Source of the DNA: Halomonas faecis
Lineage (GTDB): Bacteria > Pseudomonadota > Gammaproteobacteria > Pseudomonadales > Halomonadaceae
Direction of reading: 5' to 3'
Length of the DNA stretch: 64,000 nt
Assembly: GCF_010993975.1 (NCBI RefSeq)
Contig: NZ_JAACZO010000058.1
Coordinates: forward strand, 141,011-205,010
The notes under the pieces were generated by a model. It was not told the origin of the DNA and ran no database searches. It saw only the letters and a list, made by a program, of their open reading frames with translations. Shown one piece after another: positions 46,332 to 54,304 of the stretch (the stretch's first letter is position 1; each line of letters starts with the position of its first letter). Both the position numbers and the translations under genes were made by a program.

Positions 46332-47333
46332 ATGACCAAGCGCTTTGCTCACAACGCCCTGCATGCCGCCATTGCCGGCGTCTCGACCCTGGCTCTGGCC
46401 GCCACCAGCCTGGGAGCCCTGGCGGCTCAGTCGATTACCGTGGGACATACCACATCGGATAGTTCGCACTATTCGGAAGGCATCGATGCCTTCGCGGCCA
46501 AGCTCGACGAGCTCAGTGGCGGCGAATTCACCGTGGAGGAGCACCCCTCCGGCGCCCTGGGCGGTGAACGCGCCATGATCGAGGGGTTGCAGATCGGCAC
46601 CATCGACGTCGTCGTCACCTCGACCGGCCCGCTGGGCAACTTCGTCCCGGAAACCTATGTGCTCGACCTACCGTTCCTGTTCGAGGACTACGACCAGGCT
46701 CGCTGCGTGCTGGATGGTGAGATCGGCCAGGAGCTGCTCGACCGGATGGGCAACCACGATCTGGTGGGGCTGGCCTGGACCGAGAATGGCTTTCGCCACC
46801 TGACCAACAGCCAGCGCGACGTGCAGACGCCGGAGGACGCCGAGGGGCTGAAGATCCGTACCATGGAGAACGAGATGCACATGGCGGCCTTCCGCGAGAT
46901 GGACGTGCATCCCACGCCGATGGCCTTCCCCGAGCTCTTCACCGCGCTTCAACAGGGCACCGTGGACGGCCAGGAGAACCCCATTTCGGTGATCCTCACC
47001 GGCAACCTGTGGGAGGTGCAGGACCGCCTCTCGCTGACCGGCCACGTCTATTCGCCGGCCATCATGCTGGCTTCTCCGATCATGTGGGATGGCCTGAGCG
47101 ATGAGGAGAAGGGCTGGTTCACCGAGGCCGCCCGTGCCGGGGCCGAGGCGACTCGCTCCATGGTTTCGCGGCTCGAGACCGAGGGCGTCGAGGAGCTCAA
47201 GGAGAAGGGCATGACGGTGGTCGAGGACATCGACAAGTCCCAGTTCCAGCAGGCCGTGGAGCCCTCCTACGAGGTCTTCACCGACGAGTACGGCAGCGAG
47301 ATGCTGGATCGTATCCGCAACAGCAGCTGCTGA
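46332..47333 (+). CDS. dctP: TRAP transporter substrate-binding protein (DctP family)
   Basis: A 333-residue periplasmic protein with signal peptide cleaved after LAA (about residue 31). The mature part opens QSITVGHTTSDSSHYSEGIDAF, with GERAMIEGLQIGTIDVVVTS near residue 80, KIRTMENEMHMAAFREMDVHPTPM near 175 (Arg for substrate carboxylate) and LFTALQQGTVDGQENPISVI near 205. It is the solute receptor of the TRAP system completed by the next two genes. The shared 56-bp promoter element ties it to the apionate-type genes at 53-56 kb, suggesting a branched acid sugar as ligand. Confidence 0.93.
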   Translation: MTKRFAHNALHAAIAGVSTLALAATSLGALAAQSITVGHTTSDSSHYSEGIDAFAAKLDELSGGEFTVEEHPSGALGGERAMIEGLQIGTIDVVVTSTGPLGNFVPETYVLDLPFLFEDYDQARCVLDGEIGQELLDRMGNHDLVGLAWTENGFRHLTNSQRDVQTPEDAEGLKIRTMENEMHMAAFREMDVHPTPMAFPELFTALQQGTVDGQENPISVILTGNLWEVQDRLSLTGHVYSPAIMLASPIMWDGLSDEEKGWFTEAARAGAEATRSMVSRLETEGVEELKEKGMTVVEDIDKSQFQQAVEPSYEVFTDEYGSEMLDRIRNSSC

Positions 47334-47344
47334 TCGGCCCGTTC

Positions 47345-47374
47345 GCCGGCCCCGGTGCGTCTGCCGGGGCCGGC
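47345..47374 (+). terminator. Strong stem-loop between dctP and dctQ
   Basis: An 11-bp perfect stem (GCCGGCCCCGG and its complement) with an 8-base loop begins 11 bp after dctP. No U-tract follows and the dctQ ribosome site AGGTGA lies just beyond. Such stems after binding-protein genes usually lower expression of the permease genes or protect the upstream mRNA. Confidence 0.7.
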
Positions 47375-47391
47375 CCTGCTAGGTGAACGCC

Positions 47392-47994
47392 ATGGTGGAA
47401 CTCCTCCTGCGTATCGAGCGCCAGCTATCCCGGGTGGCCCTGGCCGGGGCCGCGCTGATGCTCGTCGTCTCGGTGACCACGGGCTTCTACCAGGTGCTGA
47501 CGCGCTTCGTCTTCGATGCGCCTTCGACCTGGTCCGAGGTGGTGGCTCGCTCGTCGATGATCTGGTGCGTCTTTCTCGCCGCCGCAGCGTGTTTCCGGGG
47601 TGGCCACATGATGTCCGTCGAGGTCATCTACAAGCTGATTCCCGCCCGGCGATTGATCCTGCTCGAGGCGGCGATCGCTCTGGGCTGCCTCATTGCCCTG
47701 GCCGTTCTGGTCTACTTCGGCACTGCCATGACCTTCCGGGTGCGCAACCAGATGCTCTCGGGGCTGGGGATCTCGATCTCCTGGGTCTATGCGGCGATTC
47801 CCATCGGGGCCGGTTTTTCGCTGTTGTCCGTGGTGGCGCGATTGCTGGCACAGGCAACAGGGCGCGAAGCCGTCGGGCTGGCCGACGTCGAGGCCGAGGC
47901 CCTGCCTCGCGAGGCGATGCCACCGGTTACTGACGCCGCCACGCTACCGAATGGCGACGATCCCGCTCAACCGACTCGGAGGTCCGGCCAGTGA
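47392..47994 (+). CDS. dctQ: TRAP transporter small permease (DctQ family)
   Basis: A 200-residue, four-helix membrane subunit. Landmarks are TTGFYQVLTRFVFDAPSTWSEVV near residue 30 and the FRGGHMMSVEVIYKLIPARR segment. ATG at 47392 is preferred since AGGTGA is well spaced before it; a GTG at 47383 is also in frame. The acidic C-terminal tail of about 30 residues is unusual but not disruptive. It overlaps dctM by GTGA. Confidence 0.9.
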   Translation: MVELLLRIERQLSRVALAGAALMLVVSVTTGFYQVLTRFVFDAPSTWSEVVARSSMIWCVFLAAAACFRGGHMMSVEVIYKLIPARRLILLEAAIALGCLIALAVLVYFGTAMTFRVRNQMLSGLGISISWVYAAIPIGAGFSLLSVVARLLAQATGREAVGLADVEAEALPREAMPPVTDAATLPNGDDPAQPTRRSGQ

Positions 47995-49268
47995 ATCTCG
48001 CTATCGGTCTGTCGCTGATCATCTTCTTCGCTCTCGGCGTGCCCATCGCCGTTTCCATCCTGCTGGCCTCGATCATCGGCATCGAGTTCTTCTCGCGCTT
48101 TCCGCTGCTGATGGTGCCCCAGCAGATGTTCGTGGGGATCGACAACTTCCCGCTCATGGCGATTCCCTTCTTCATCCTGGCTGGCAACCTGATGGCTGCC
48201 GGCGGCATCTCGCAGCGCCTGGTGGACCTGGCCAAGTCGCTCGTCGGCGGCCTGCAGGGGGGCCTGGCGATGACCTGCGTGCTCACCTGCATGCTGTTTG
48301 CTGCGGTGTCGGGGTCCAGCGTGGCGACCACCTTCGCCATCGGCTCGATCCTGATTCCGGCCATGGTCAAGCACGACTATCCCAAGCCACTGGCGGCTTC
48401 CATTCAGGCGTCATCGTCCGAACTGGGCGTGCTGATTCCCCCCTCGATACCGCTGATCCTCTACGGGGTCAGTACCGATACCTCCATCGGCCGGCTGTTC
48501 ATCGCCGGTATCGGCCCGGGGCTGCTGATCGGCAGTGCACTGCTGATCTTCCTCTACCTGTTCTGCAAGGTCCGCGGCTACGGCCTGCGCGACCGGGATG
48601 ACCGGGTACCCTTCACCACGGCCTTCCGGCGCGCCTGGGCGGCGCTGCTGATGCCGGTGGTGGTCATCGGCGGCATCTACGGCGGTGTCTTCACGCCAAC
48701 CGAGGCGTCGGCGGTGGCGGTGGTCTACGCGCTGATCGTCGGCGGCCTGGTGTATCGCGAGCTGTCCCGGTCCGAACTGTGGCCGATCCTGCGTCAGAGC
48801 GTCATGGCCACCGCCACGGTGATGCTGATCATTTCCGCGGCGGCGCTGTTCAGCTTCCTGATCAGTCGCTCCGGGTTGCCGTCCCAGGTGGCCGACTGGG
48901 TGAGCCTGGTGTTCGAGAGCCCGATCACCTTTCTGCTGGCGGTCAACGTCATGCTGCTGATCATCGGCATGTTCGTCGAGACCTCGGCGGCGATCCTGGT
49001 GCTGGCGCCGATCTTCACCCCGATCGCCGTGCAGTACGGCATCGACCCGGTGCATTTCGGACTGATCGTCGTGGTCAATCTGGCGCTGGGCATGTTCACC
49101 CCACCGCTCGGGGTCAACCTGTTCGCCGCTTGTGCGGTGGCCAAGCTCTCCATCGATCAACTGATTCCCTGGCTGCTGCGCTTCGTGCTGGTGGTGCTGG
49201 CCTGCCTGATGGCGATCACCTACCTGCCGTGGATCTCGCTGGGGCTGGTCGACCTTCTCTACGGATAA
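47991..49268 (+). CDS. dctM: TRAP transporter large permease (DctM family)
   Basis: A 425-residue permease with about 12 helices, of the common shorter DctM type. Landmarks are FPLMAIPFFILAGNLMAAGG, MLFAAVSGSSVATTFAIGSI, SSELGVLIPPSIPLILYGV, GGVFTPTEASAVAVVYALIV and NLALGMFTPPLGVNLFAACA. It starts with GTG at 47991 overlapping dctQ. It differs from the longer DctM at 1555-2967. Confidence 0.94.
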   Translation: MNLAIGLSLIIFFALGVPIAVSILLASIIGIEFFSRFPLLMVPQQMFVGIDNFPLMAIPFFILAGNLMAAGGISQRLVDLAKSLVGGLQGGLAMTCVLTCMLFAAVSGSSVATTFAIGSILIPAMVKHDYPKPLAASIQASSSELGVLIPPSIPLILYGVSTDTSIGRLFIAGIGPGLLIGSALLIFLYLFCKVRGYGLRDRDDRVPFTTAFRRAWAALLMPVVVIGGIYGGVFTPTEASAVAVVYALIVGGLVYRELSRSELWPILRQSVMATATVMLIISAAALFSFLISRSGLPSQVADWVSLVFESPITFLLAVNVMLLIIGMFVETSAAILVLAPIFTPIAVQYGIDPVHFGLIVVVNLALGMFTPPLGVNLFAACAVAKLSIDQLIPWLLRFVLVVLACLMAITYLPWISLGLVDLLYG

Positions 49269-49291
49269 CGACAAACATAGGAGACTTTCAC

Positions 49292-50752
49292 ATGGCAGCA
49301 CTCCCAAGCATGCCTCGTCGCCAGGCCCTGATCGGCGGCGACTGGGTGACGACCCAGTCAGTCATCGAGGTCGAGGCGCCCGCGCGCGGCGAGGCGATAG
49401 CCAACATCGCGCGCAGCCAGGCAGCGGACGTCGACGCGGCAGTCGCCGCGGCCGGCCAGGCCTTCGCCGGCCAACTGGGGGACTGGGCCGGCTGGAGCGC
49501 GCGCCGGCGCAGCGAGTGGCTGCTGGCCTTCGCCGCCGCCATCGAGGCCGACCACGAGCGGCTCGCCGCCCTGGAATGCGCGGATACCGGCAAGCCCATG
49601 ACCCAAGCTCGTGGCGACATTACCGCCTGCGCGCGCTACTTCCGCTTCTACGGCGGGGCCGCCGACAAGCTGCATGGCGAGACGATCCCCTTCGAGAGCG
49701 ATTTCGCGGTGCTGACTCTGCGCGAGCCCTATGGCGTCTGCGCCCAGATCATTCCCTGGAACTACCCCGCCCAGATCTTCGGGCGCTGCGTGGCGGCGGC
49801 GCTGGCCGCCGGCAACACGGTGGTGCTCAAGCCCGCCGAGGACGCCTGCCTGAGCGTACTGCGTCTCGCCGAGCTGGCCCTGGAGCAGGGACTGCCGCCC
49901 GGCGCACTCAACGTAGTGCCGGGCCTGGGCGGCGAAGCGGGGGCCGCGCTGGCGGCGCATCCTGGCATCGATCACCTCTCCTTCACCGGTTCGCCAGAGA
50001 CCGGCACCCGAGTGGCCCAGGCCGCGGCGGAGCACCACGTGCCGGTGACCATGGAGCTGGGCGGCAAGTCGCCTCAGCTTCTCTTCGCCGATGCGGACCT
50101 GGAGGCGGCGCTGCCCTTCGTGGTGCGCGGCATCATCCAGAACGCCGGCCAGACCTGCTCCGCGGGGAGTCGCCTGCTGGTGCAGCGCGACATCGCCGAT
50201 GAGGTGCTAGGACGACTGGCCGAACGGTTCGAGGCCTTGCGTTGCGACGCCGGCGAGGCGGACGCCGACTGCGGCCCACTGATCAACGCCCGCCAGAAGG
50301 CCAAGCTGGAGGCTCGCCTGGAGGCGGCTCGCGACGATGGCATTCGTACCCTGGCTCGCGGTCGACTGGCAGAGGGAGTACCCGCGGGAGGGCATTTCGT
50401 GGTGCCGCAGGTGTTGAGCGACATCCCCGAGGGCCACGAGGTGCTGCGCGAAGAGCTGTTCGGGCCGGTGCTGGCCGTGCAGGTCTTCGCCGATGAAGCC
50501 GAGGCCTTGGCCCAGGCCAACGGCACCGACTTCGGCCTCTGCGCGGGCATCTGGACCCGCGACGGAGGCCGCCAGCTGCGCCTGGCCAAGGGCGTGCGCA
50601 GCGGTCAGGTGTTCGTCAACAACTACGGAGCGGCGGGCGGCATCGAGCTGCCGTTCGGTGGCGTCGGCCGCTCCGGTCACGGTCGCGAGAAGGGCTTCGA
50701 GGGGCTGAAGAGCTACACGCGGCTCAAGACGGTGGCGATCCGCCACGGTTGA
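49292..50752 (+). CDS. NAD(P)-dependent aldehyde dehydrogenase
   Basis: A 486-residue aldehyde dehydrogenase. Active-site residues are Asn157 in IIPWNYPAQ, Glu255 in VTMELGGKSPQ and Cys289 in NAGQTCSAGSR; the NAD motif is FTGSPETGTRVA. All catalytic residues are present. It lies 23 bp after dctM with AGGAGAC upstream. The frame is open far upstream into dctM, but family conservation starts at this ATG. Its substrate is not known; in this operon it might oxidise a sugar aldehyde such as apiose, or a pathway aldehyde such as glycolaldehyde. Confidence 0.9.
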   Translation: MAALPSMPRRQALIGGDWVTTQSVIEVEAPARGEAIANIARSQAADVDAAVAAAGQAFAGQLGDWAGWSARRRSEWLLAFAAAIEADHERLAALECADTGKPMTQARGDITACARYFRFYGGAADKLHGETIPFESDFAVLTLREPYGVCAQIIPWNYPAQIFGRCVAAALAAGNTVVLKPAEDACLSVLRLAELALEQGLPPGALNVVPGLGGEAGAALAAHPGIDHLSFTGSPETGTRVAQAAAEHHVPVTMELGGKSPQLLFADADLEAALPFVVRGIIQNAGQTCSAGSRLLVQRDIADEVLGRLAERFEALRCDAGEADADCGPLINARQKAKLEARLEAARDDGIRTLARGRLAEGVPAGGHFVVPQVLSDIPEGHEVLREELFGPVLAVQVFADEAEALAQANGTDFGLCAGIWTRDGGRQLRLAKGVRSGQVFVNNYGAAGGIELPFGGVGRSGHGREKGFEGLKSYTRLKTVAIRHG

Positions 50753-50776
50753 TTCACCCCAACCGGGAGACATGAG

Positions 50777-51853
50777 ATGACTCACAAGATCGCGGTACTG
50801 GCAGGGGATGGCATCGGCCTGGAGGTCGTCCCCCAGGGTCTGAAGGTGCTGGAGGCGGCGGCGCGCCGCTTCGACTTGCCGCTGGCGTTCGAGCACTTCG
50901 ACTTCGCCAGCTGCGCCTACTACAGGGAACACGGCGACATGCTGCCGGACGACTGGTACGCGACCCTGACGCGGTTCGACGCCATCTTCTTCGGTGCCGT
51001 GGGCTGGCCCGACAGCGTGCCGGACAACGTTTCGGCCTGGGGTTCGCTGCTCAAGTTCCGGCGGGCCTTCGACCAGTACGTCAACCTGCGGCCGTGTCGG
51101 CTGATGCCGGGCATCGAGAGCCCGCTGAAGGGGCGTGAACCCGGCGATATCGACTTCCTGGTGGTGCGCGAGAACACCGAGGGCGAGTACTCCCAGCTCG
51201 GCGGGCGTGCCTTCGAAGGCACCGACCGCGAGGTGGTGCTGCAGGAGACGCTGATGACCCGCACCGGCGTCGACCGGGTGCTGGACTACGCCTTCGAGCT
51301 GGCTCGCTCGCGGCCGAGGAAGAAGCTCACCTCGGCGACCAAGTCCAACGGTCTGTTCATCTCGATGCCCTACTGGAACGAGCGGGTGGCGGCGATGCGG
51401 GAGACGTACCCCGACGTCGCGGTCGACCAGTACCACATCGACATTCTCACCGCTCACTTCGTGCTGCATCCCGACTGGTTCGACGTGGTGGTGGCCAGCA
51501 ACCTGTTCGGCGACATCCTCTCCGACCTGGGGCCGGCCTGTACCGGCACCATCGGCATCGCCCCCTCGGGCAACATCAACCCGACGCGTGAGTATCCGAG
51601 CCTGTTCGAGCCGGTTCACGGCAGCGCCCCGGACATCGCCGGGCAGGGCATTGCCAACCCCATCGGCCAGATCTGGTGCGGTGCCATGATGCTCGAGCAC
51701 CTCGGCGAGGCCGAGGCCGGGGCGGCGATCGTCGGCGCCATCGAGGCGGTGCTGGCGGTGAGCGACCCGGCGGTGCTGACCCCCGACCTCAAGGGCAACG
51801 GGACCACCGAGACCCTGGGGCGCGCCATCGCCGAGGCGCTGGACGGAGCCTGA
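50777..51853 (+). CDS. Tartrate/D-malate-type dehydrogenase (decarboxylating)
   Basis: A 358-residue NAD-dependent beta-decarboxylating dehydrogenase of the isocitrate/isopropylmalate family. IAVLAGDGIGLEVVPQGLKV at the start, the Arg-rich substrate segment NLRPCRLMPGIESPL, VVRENTEGEYSQLGGR, the catalytic Lys in SATKSNGLFISM and the metal-binding SNLFGDILSDLGPAC are seen. The gap motif TREYPSLFEPVHGSAPDIAG points to the TtuC/DmlA branch (tartrate, D-malate) rather than LeuB. It is 24 bp downstream of the aldehyde dehydrogenase. Its true substrate here is open. Confidence 0.88.
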   Translation: MTHKIAVLAGDGIGLEVVPQGLKVLEAAARRFDLPLAFEHFDFASCAYYREHGDMLPDDWYATLTRFDAIFFGAVGWPDSVPDNVSAWGSLLKFRRAFDQYVNLRPCRLMPGIESPLKGREPGDIDFLVVRENTEGEYSQLGGRAFEGTDREVVLQETLMTRTGVDRVLDYAFELARSRPRKKLTSATKSNGLFISMPYWNERVAAMRETYPDVAVDQYHIDILTAHFVLHPDWFDVVVASNLFGDILSDLGPACTGTIGIAPSGNINPTREYPSLFEPVHGSAPDIAGQGIANPIGQIWCGAMMLEHLGEAEAGAAIVGAIEAVLAVSDPAVLTPDLKGNGTTETLGRAIAEALDGA

Positions 51854-51857
51854 GCTA

Positions 51858-51971
51858 GGATGGGCGCCGGGGCAAGGTGAAGCGAGGGTCTTTTGCCAGG
51901 GATGGCAAAAGTAGCGCCCATGGAAGGGTTTACAGCGCCCTCGCGAAGCCTTGCCCGCGGGAAGCCCATCC
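51858..51971. repeat. Nested palindromic intergenic element
   Basis: Four sets of complementary segments nest around one centre: GGATGGGC with GCCCATCC (51858-51865/51964-51971), GGGCAAGG with CCTTGCCC (51870-51877/51949-51956), GCGAGGG with CCCTCGC (51882-51888/51938-51944) and CTTTTGCCA with TGGCAAAAG (51890-51898/51903-51911). The whole 114 bp can fold into one long branched hairpin inside an operon. It resembles the dispersed REP/ERIC-like elements common in gammaproteobacterial intergenic DNA. Confidence 0.7.
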
Positions 51972-52021
51972 CATCTGTAGGGGCGTACTTGGCGTTCTTA
52001 CCCACTGGGAGGAGAAACGAG

Positions 52022-52903
52022 ATGAGCAAGACCTATCGGGTCGGCATGGTCGGCGTAGGGCTGATGGGCCACGGCATCGCCGCTAGCCTGTTGCGCGCCG
52101 GTCACCGGCTGAGTTTTCTCGACCACCCCGGCAACCAGCCGGTCGACGACCTGCTAGCCGCCGGCGCCGAGCGCCGCGCGAGTGGCCGGGAGGTCGCCGC
52201 TGATGCCGAGGTGGTGATCCTGTGCGTCACCGGCACGCCCCAGGTGGAGAGCGTGCTGTTCGATGCCGGCGGCGTTCTCGAGGGGTTACCGACCGGTGCG
52301 GTGGTCGTCGACTGCTCGACGGCGATTCCGAGCTCCACCGAGGCGATCGCCGGTCGCATCGCCGAGGCCGGTGGCCGGTTCATGGACGCCGCCATGACGC
52401 GCACTCCAAAGGAGGCCGCCGAAGGGCGCCTCAACCTGATCGTCGGTGCCTCCGACGCGCTGTTCCGCGAGCTGCGGCCGCTGCTCGAGAGCTTCTCCGA
52501 GCACATCACCCACGGCGGGCCGGTGGGCTCGGGCCACAAGCTCAAGCTATTGCACAACTTCGTGTCGCTGGGCTTCACCGCGGTGCTCGCCGAGGCGGCG
52601 GCGGCCTCGCGACGCGCCGGCATCGACGATGCCGTCTTCCTCGAGGTGCTGGGCAACGGCGGCGGCGGTGGGGTGGTGCTGGAACGCCTGCGCCCCTTCA
52701 TCGCCGCCGAGGACCCTTCGGGCTTTCGCTTCAGCCTCGCCAACTCGCTCAAGGACGTCGGTTACTACCATGCCATGGCCGAGGATCTGGGTGCGTCGCG
52801 CGGCGTCGCCGAAGCCATCGATGCCCTGTATCGCGAGATCAACGCGCGCGGCCATGGCGAGCGCCTGACGCCCGAGTTGGTGACCCTGCTCGGCGAGACT
52901 TGA
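52022..52903 (+). CDS. 6PGDH-like beta-hydroxyacid dehydrogenase with atypical substrate motif
   Basis: A 293-residue NAD(P)-dependent dehydrogenase. The Rossmann motif is VGMVGVGLMGHGIAASLLRA and the catalytic Lys is in GSGHKLKLLHNFVSLGF. The usual substrate motif D-x-P-V-S-G-G is replaced by DAAMTRTPKEAAEGRLN, so it is a separate subfamily from LtnD/GarR and has an unknown substrate. ATG at 52022 follows GGGAGGAGAAACG. It is the last gene of the TRAP operon, set off by the nested palindromic element. Confidence 0.83.
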   Translation: MSKTYRVGMVGVGLMGHGIAASLLRAGHRLSFLDHPGNQPVDDLLAAGAERRASGREVAADAEVVILCVTGTPQVESVLFDAGGVLEGLPTGAVVVDCSTAIPSSTEAIAGRIAEAGGRFMDAAMTRTPKEAAEGRLNLIVGASDALFRELRPLLESFSEHITHGGPVGSGHKLKLLHNFVSLGFTAVLAEAAAASRRAGIDDAVFLEVLGNGGGGGVVLERLRPFIAAEDPSGFRFSLANSLKDVGYYHAMAEDLGASRGVAEAIDALYREINARGHGERLTPELVTLLGET

Positions 52904-52904
52904 T

Positions 52905-52939
52905 CTGCGGGCTGCGGGCTGCGGGCTGCGGGCTGCGGG
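52905..52939. repeat. Five tandem copies of CTGCGGG with adjacent hairpin
   Basis: Five perfect 7-bp repeats lie between the stops of the two converging operons. They are followed by a small hairpin at 52940-52954 (TGCCGG, 3-base loop, CCGGCA). No proper terminator is seen here for either operon. The repeat number may vary between strains. Confidence 0.85.
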
Positions 52940-52957
52940 TGCCGGCATCCGGCATGG

Positions 52958-54304
52958 TCAGTCGAACTGGGCGTCGCGGATCCGCACGAAGTAGGCGTCG
53001 TCGCCCACCTGGCCGCCCTTGAAGGCGATCTGCAGGCCGTCGAAGGCGGGCTCGCTGCTGTGCGCGGTGCACAGCGGCGAGCCCGGTGTCTGCGGCAGTG
53101 GCTGGCAGGTGATCAGCGCCTGGATGCCGAGTTCCTGGATGGCGTGGCTCGAGGTGTCACCGCCAGCGACCACCACCCGGGACAGGCGCTCGGCGCTGAC
53201 CAGGTCGCGCAGCAGGCTGCCCAGTCGGCGGCCGATGGCATGCGCGCCATCGCCGTCGGGTAGGGTCGTCAGTCCGGCGTCGGGGCCCAGGGCGGTGTAG
53301 AGCACCACGCTGCGCCCCGACGCGAGCGCCGCCAGGGCCTGCTCGCGGGCTGTGGCGAGTTCGGCGTCGGCCTGGGGATCGTCTGCCAGTCGCGCTGCAT
53401 TCACTCGGATGCCATGAAAGCCGTGATCTTCGGCCCAGCGTATCTGGCGGGCGGTGGTGTCGGAGCAGCTTCCCGAGACCACGGCGATGCGCTCCACCGG
53501 ACCGGGGTTGGCGAACGTGGCGCTGGGTGACGTGTCGACCAGCCCCTGGCGGCGCCACTCGGCGAGCAGGGCATACTCGACCCCCGAGGAGCCGACGACG
53601 AAGCCGCCGTTCGGCGGCCGGGTGCGCCACAGCTGGCGTCCCACCGCTGCCTGGCTGGCGGGGTCCAGCACGTCGTAGAGCAGCGCGGCATGGTGGGGGC
53701 GCGCGGCATCGACCCGGGCATCGACGTCGGCGTCGGCCAGGGTCGCCAGATCGATCAGGCCGATGTCGAGGTCGGTCTGCTCGCTCAGGTGGCGGCGCAG
53801 GTCCGCCTCGTGCATCGGCGTCACCGGGTGGCGCGACATGATCGGGTGGCGGTCGATGCGGTACACCTCGCCCTGGGCGGCAGCAAAAAGATGGCCGAAG
53901 GCGGTGTAGCGGCGCAACTGCGGCGCGCCGACCACGATCGGCACGCAGCCCTGGTCATGCAGGCGGCGACCGATCTCCAGCGCGCGACCGATGCTGCCGA
54001 CCTGGGGGGCGCTGTCGAAGGTCGAGCAGGTCTTGTAATGACACAGCGCTGCGCCGCGCTCGCGCAGCCAGACCAGCGCCGGTGTCAGGTGATGCTCCAT
54101 CCAGGCCGGCGTCTCGCTGCGGCTGGTTCCGGCCAGGCCGATGGCCCGGCAGTGGCGGAAGCGCGCCAGCTGGTCGTCATCGGGAATGGCGGTGAACAGC
54201 ACGGTGTCGACGCCCTGGCCGGCAAGGGCCTCCATGACGTCGGTGGAGCCGGTCAGATCGTCGCCGTAGTAGGCGATCAGCGGCGCGGTGTCGGTCGGCG
54301 TCAT
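52958..54304 (-). CDS. oiaK: DUF1537-family sugar-acid kinase, probable 3-oxo-isoapionate kinase
   Basis: A 448-residue kinase of the same family as OtnK but only distantly similar to it. The N-terminal motif is IAYYGDDLTGSTDVMEALAG, with ALCHYKTCSTFDSAPQVGSIG near residue 95, VVGAPQLRRYTAFGHLFA near 130 and the nucleotide-binding VVAGGDTSSHAIQELGIQAL near 385. Linkage with a RuBisCO-like protein and an apionate oxidoisomerase-like protein is the known setting of OiaK, which phosphorylates 3-oxo-isoapionate at C4. ATG at 54304 overlaps the preceding stop by 4 bp. Confidence 0.8.
   Translation of the reverse strand: MTPTDTAPLIAYYGDDLTGSTDVMEALAGQGVDTVLFTAIPDDDQLARFRHCRAIGLAGTSRSETPAWMEHHLTPALVWLRERGAALCHYKTCSTFDSAPQVGSIGRALEIGRRLHDQGCVPIVVGAPQLRRYTAFGHLFAAAQGEVYRIDRHPIMSRHPVTPMHEADLRRHLSEQTDLDIGLIDLATLADADVDARVDAARPHHAALLYDVLDPASQAAVGRQLWRTRPPNGGFVVGSSGVEYALLAEWRRQGLVDTSPSATFANPGPVERIAVVSGSCSDTTARQIRWAEDHGFHGIRVNAARLADDPQADAELATAREQALAALASGRSVVLYTALGPDAGLTTLPDGDGAHAIGRRLGSLLRDLVSAERLSRVVVAGGDTSSHAIQELGIQALITCQPLPQTPGSPLCTAHSSEPAFDGLQIAFKGGQVGDDAYFVRIRDAQFD

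Noticed and set aside
48779..49291. In-frame extension of the aldehyde dehydrogenase upstream into dctM
   Set aside because: The extra residues are the out-of-frame reading of dctM, while a good ribosome site and family conservation begin at 49292.
52905..52939. CRISPR-like array
   Set aside because: The units are 7 bp and contiguous with no spacers and no cas genes are present.
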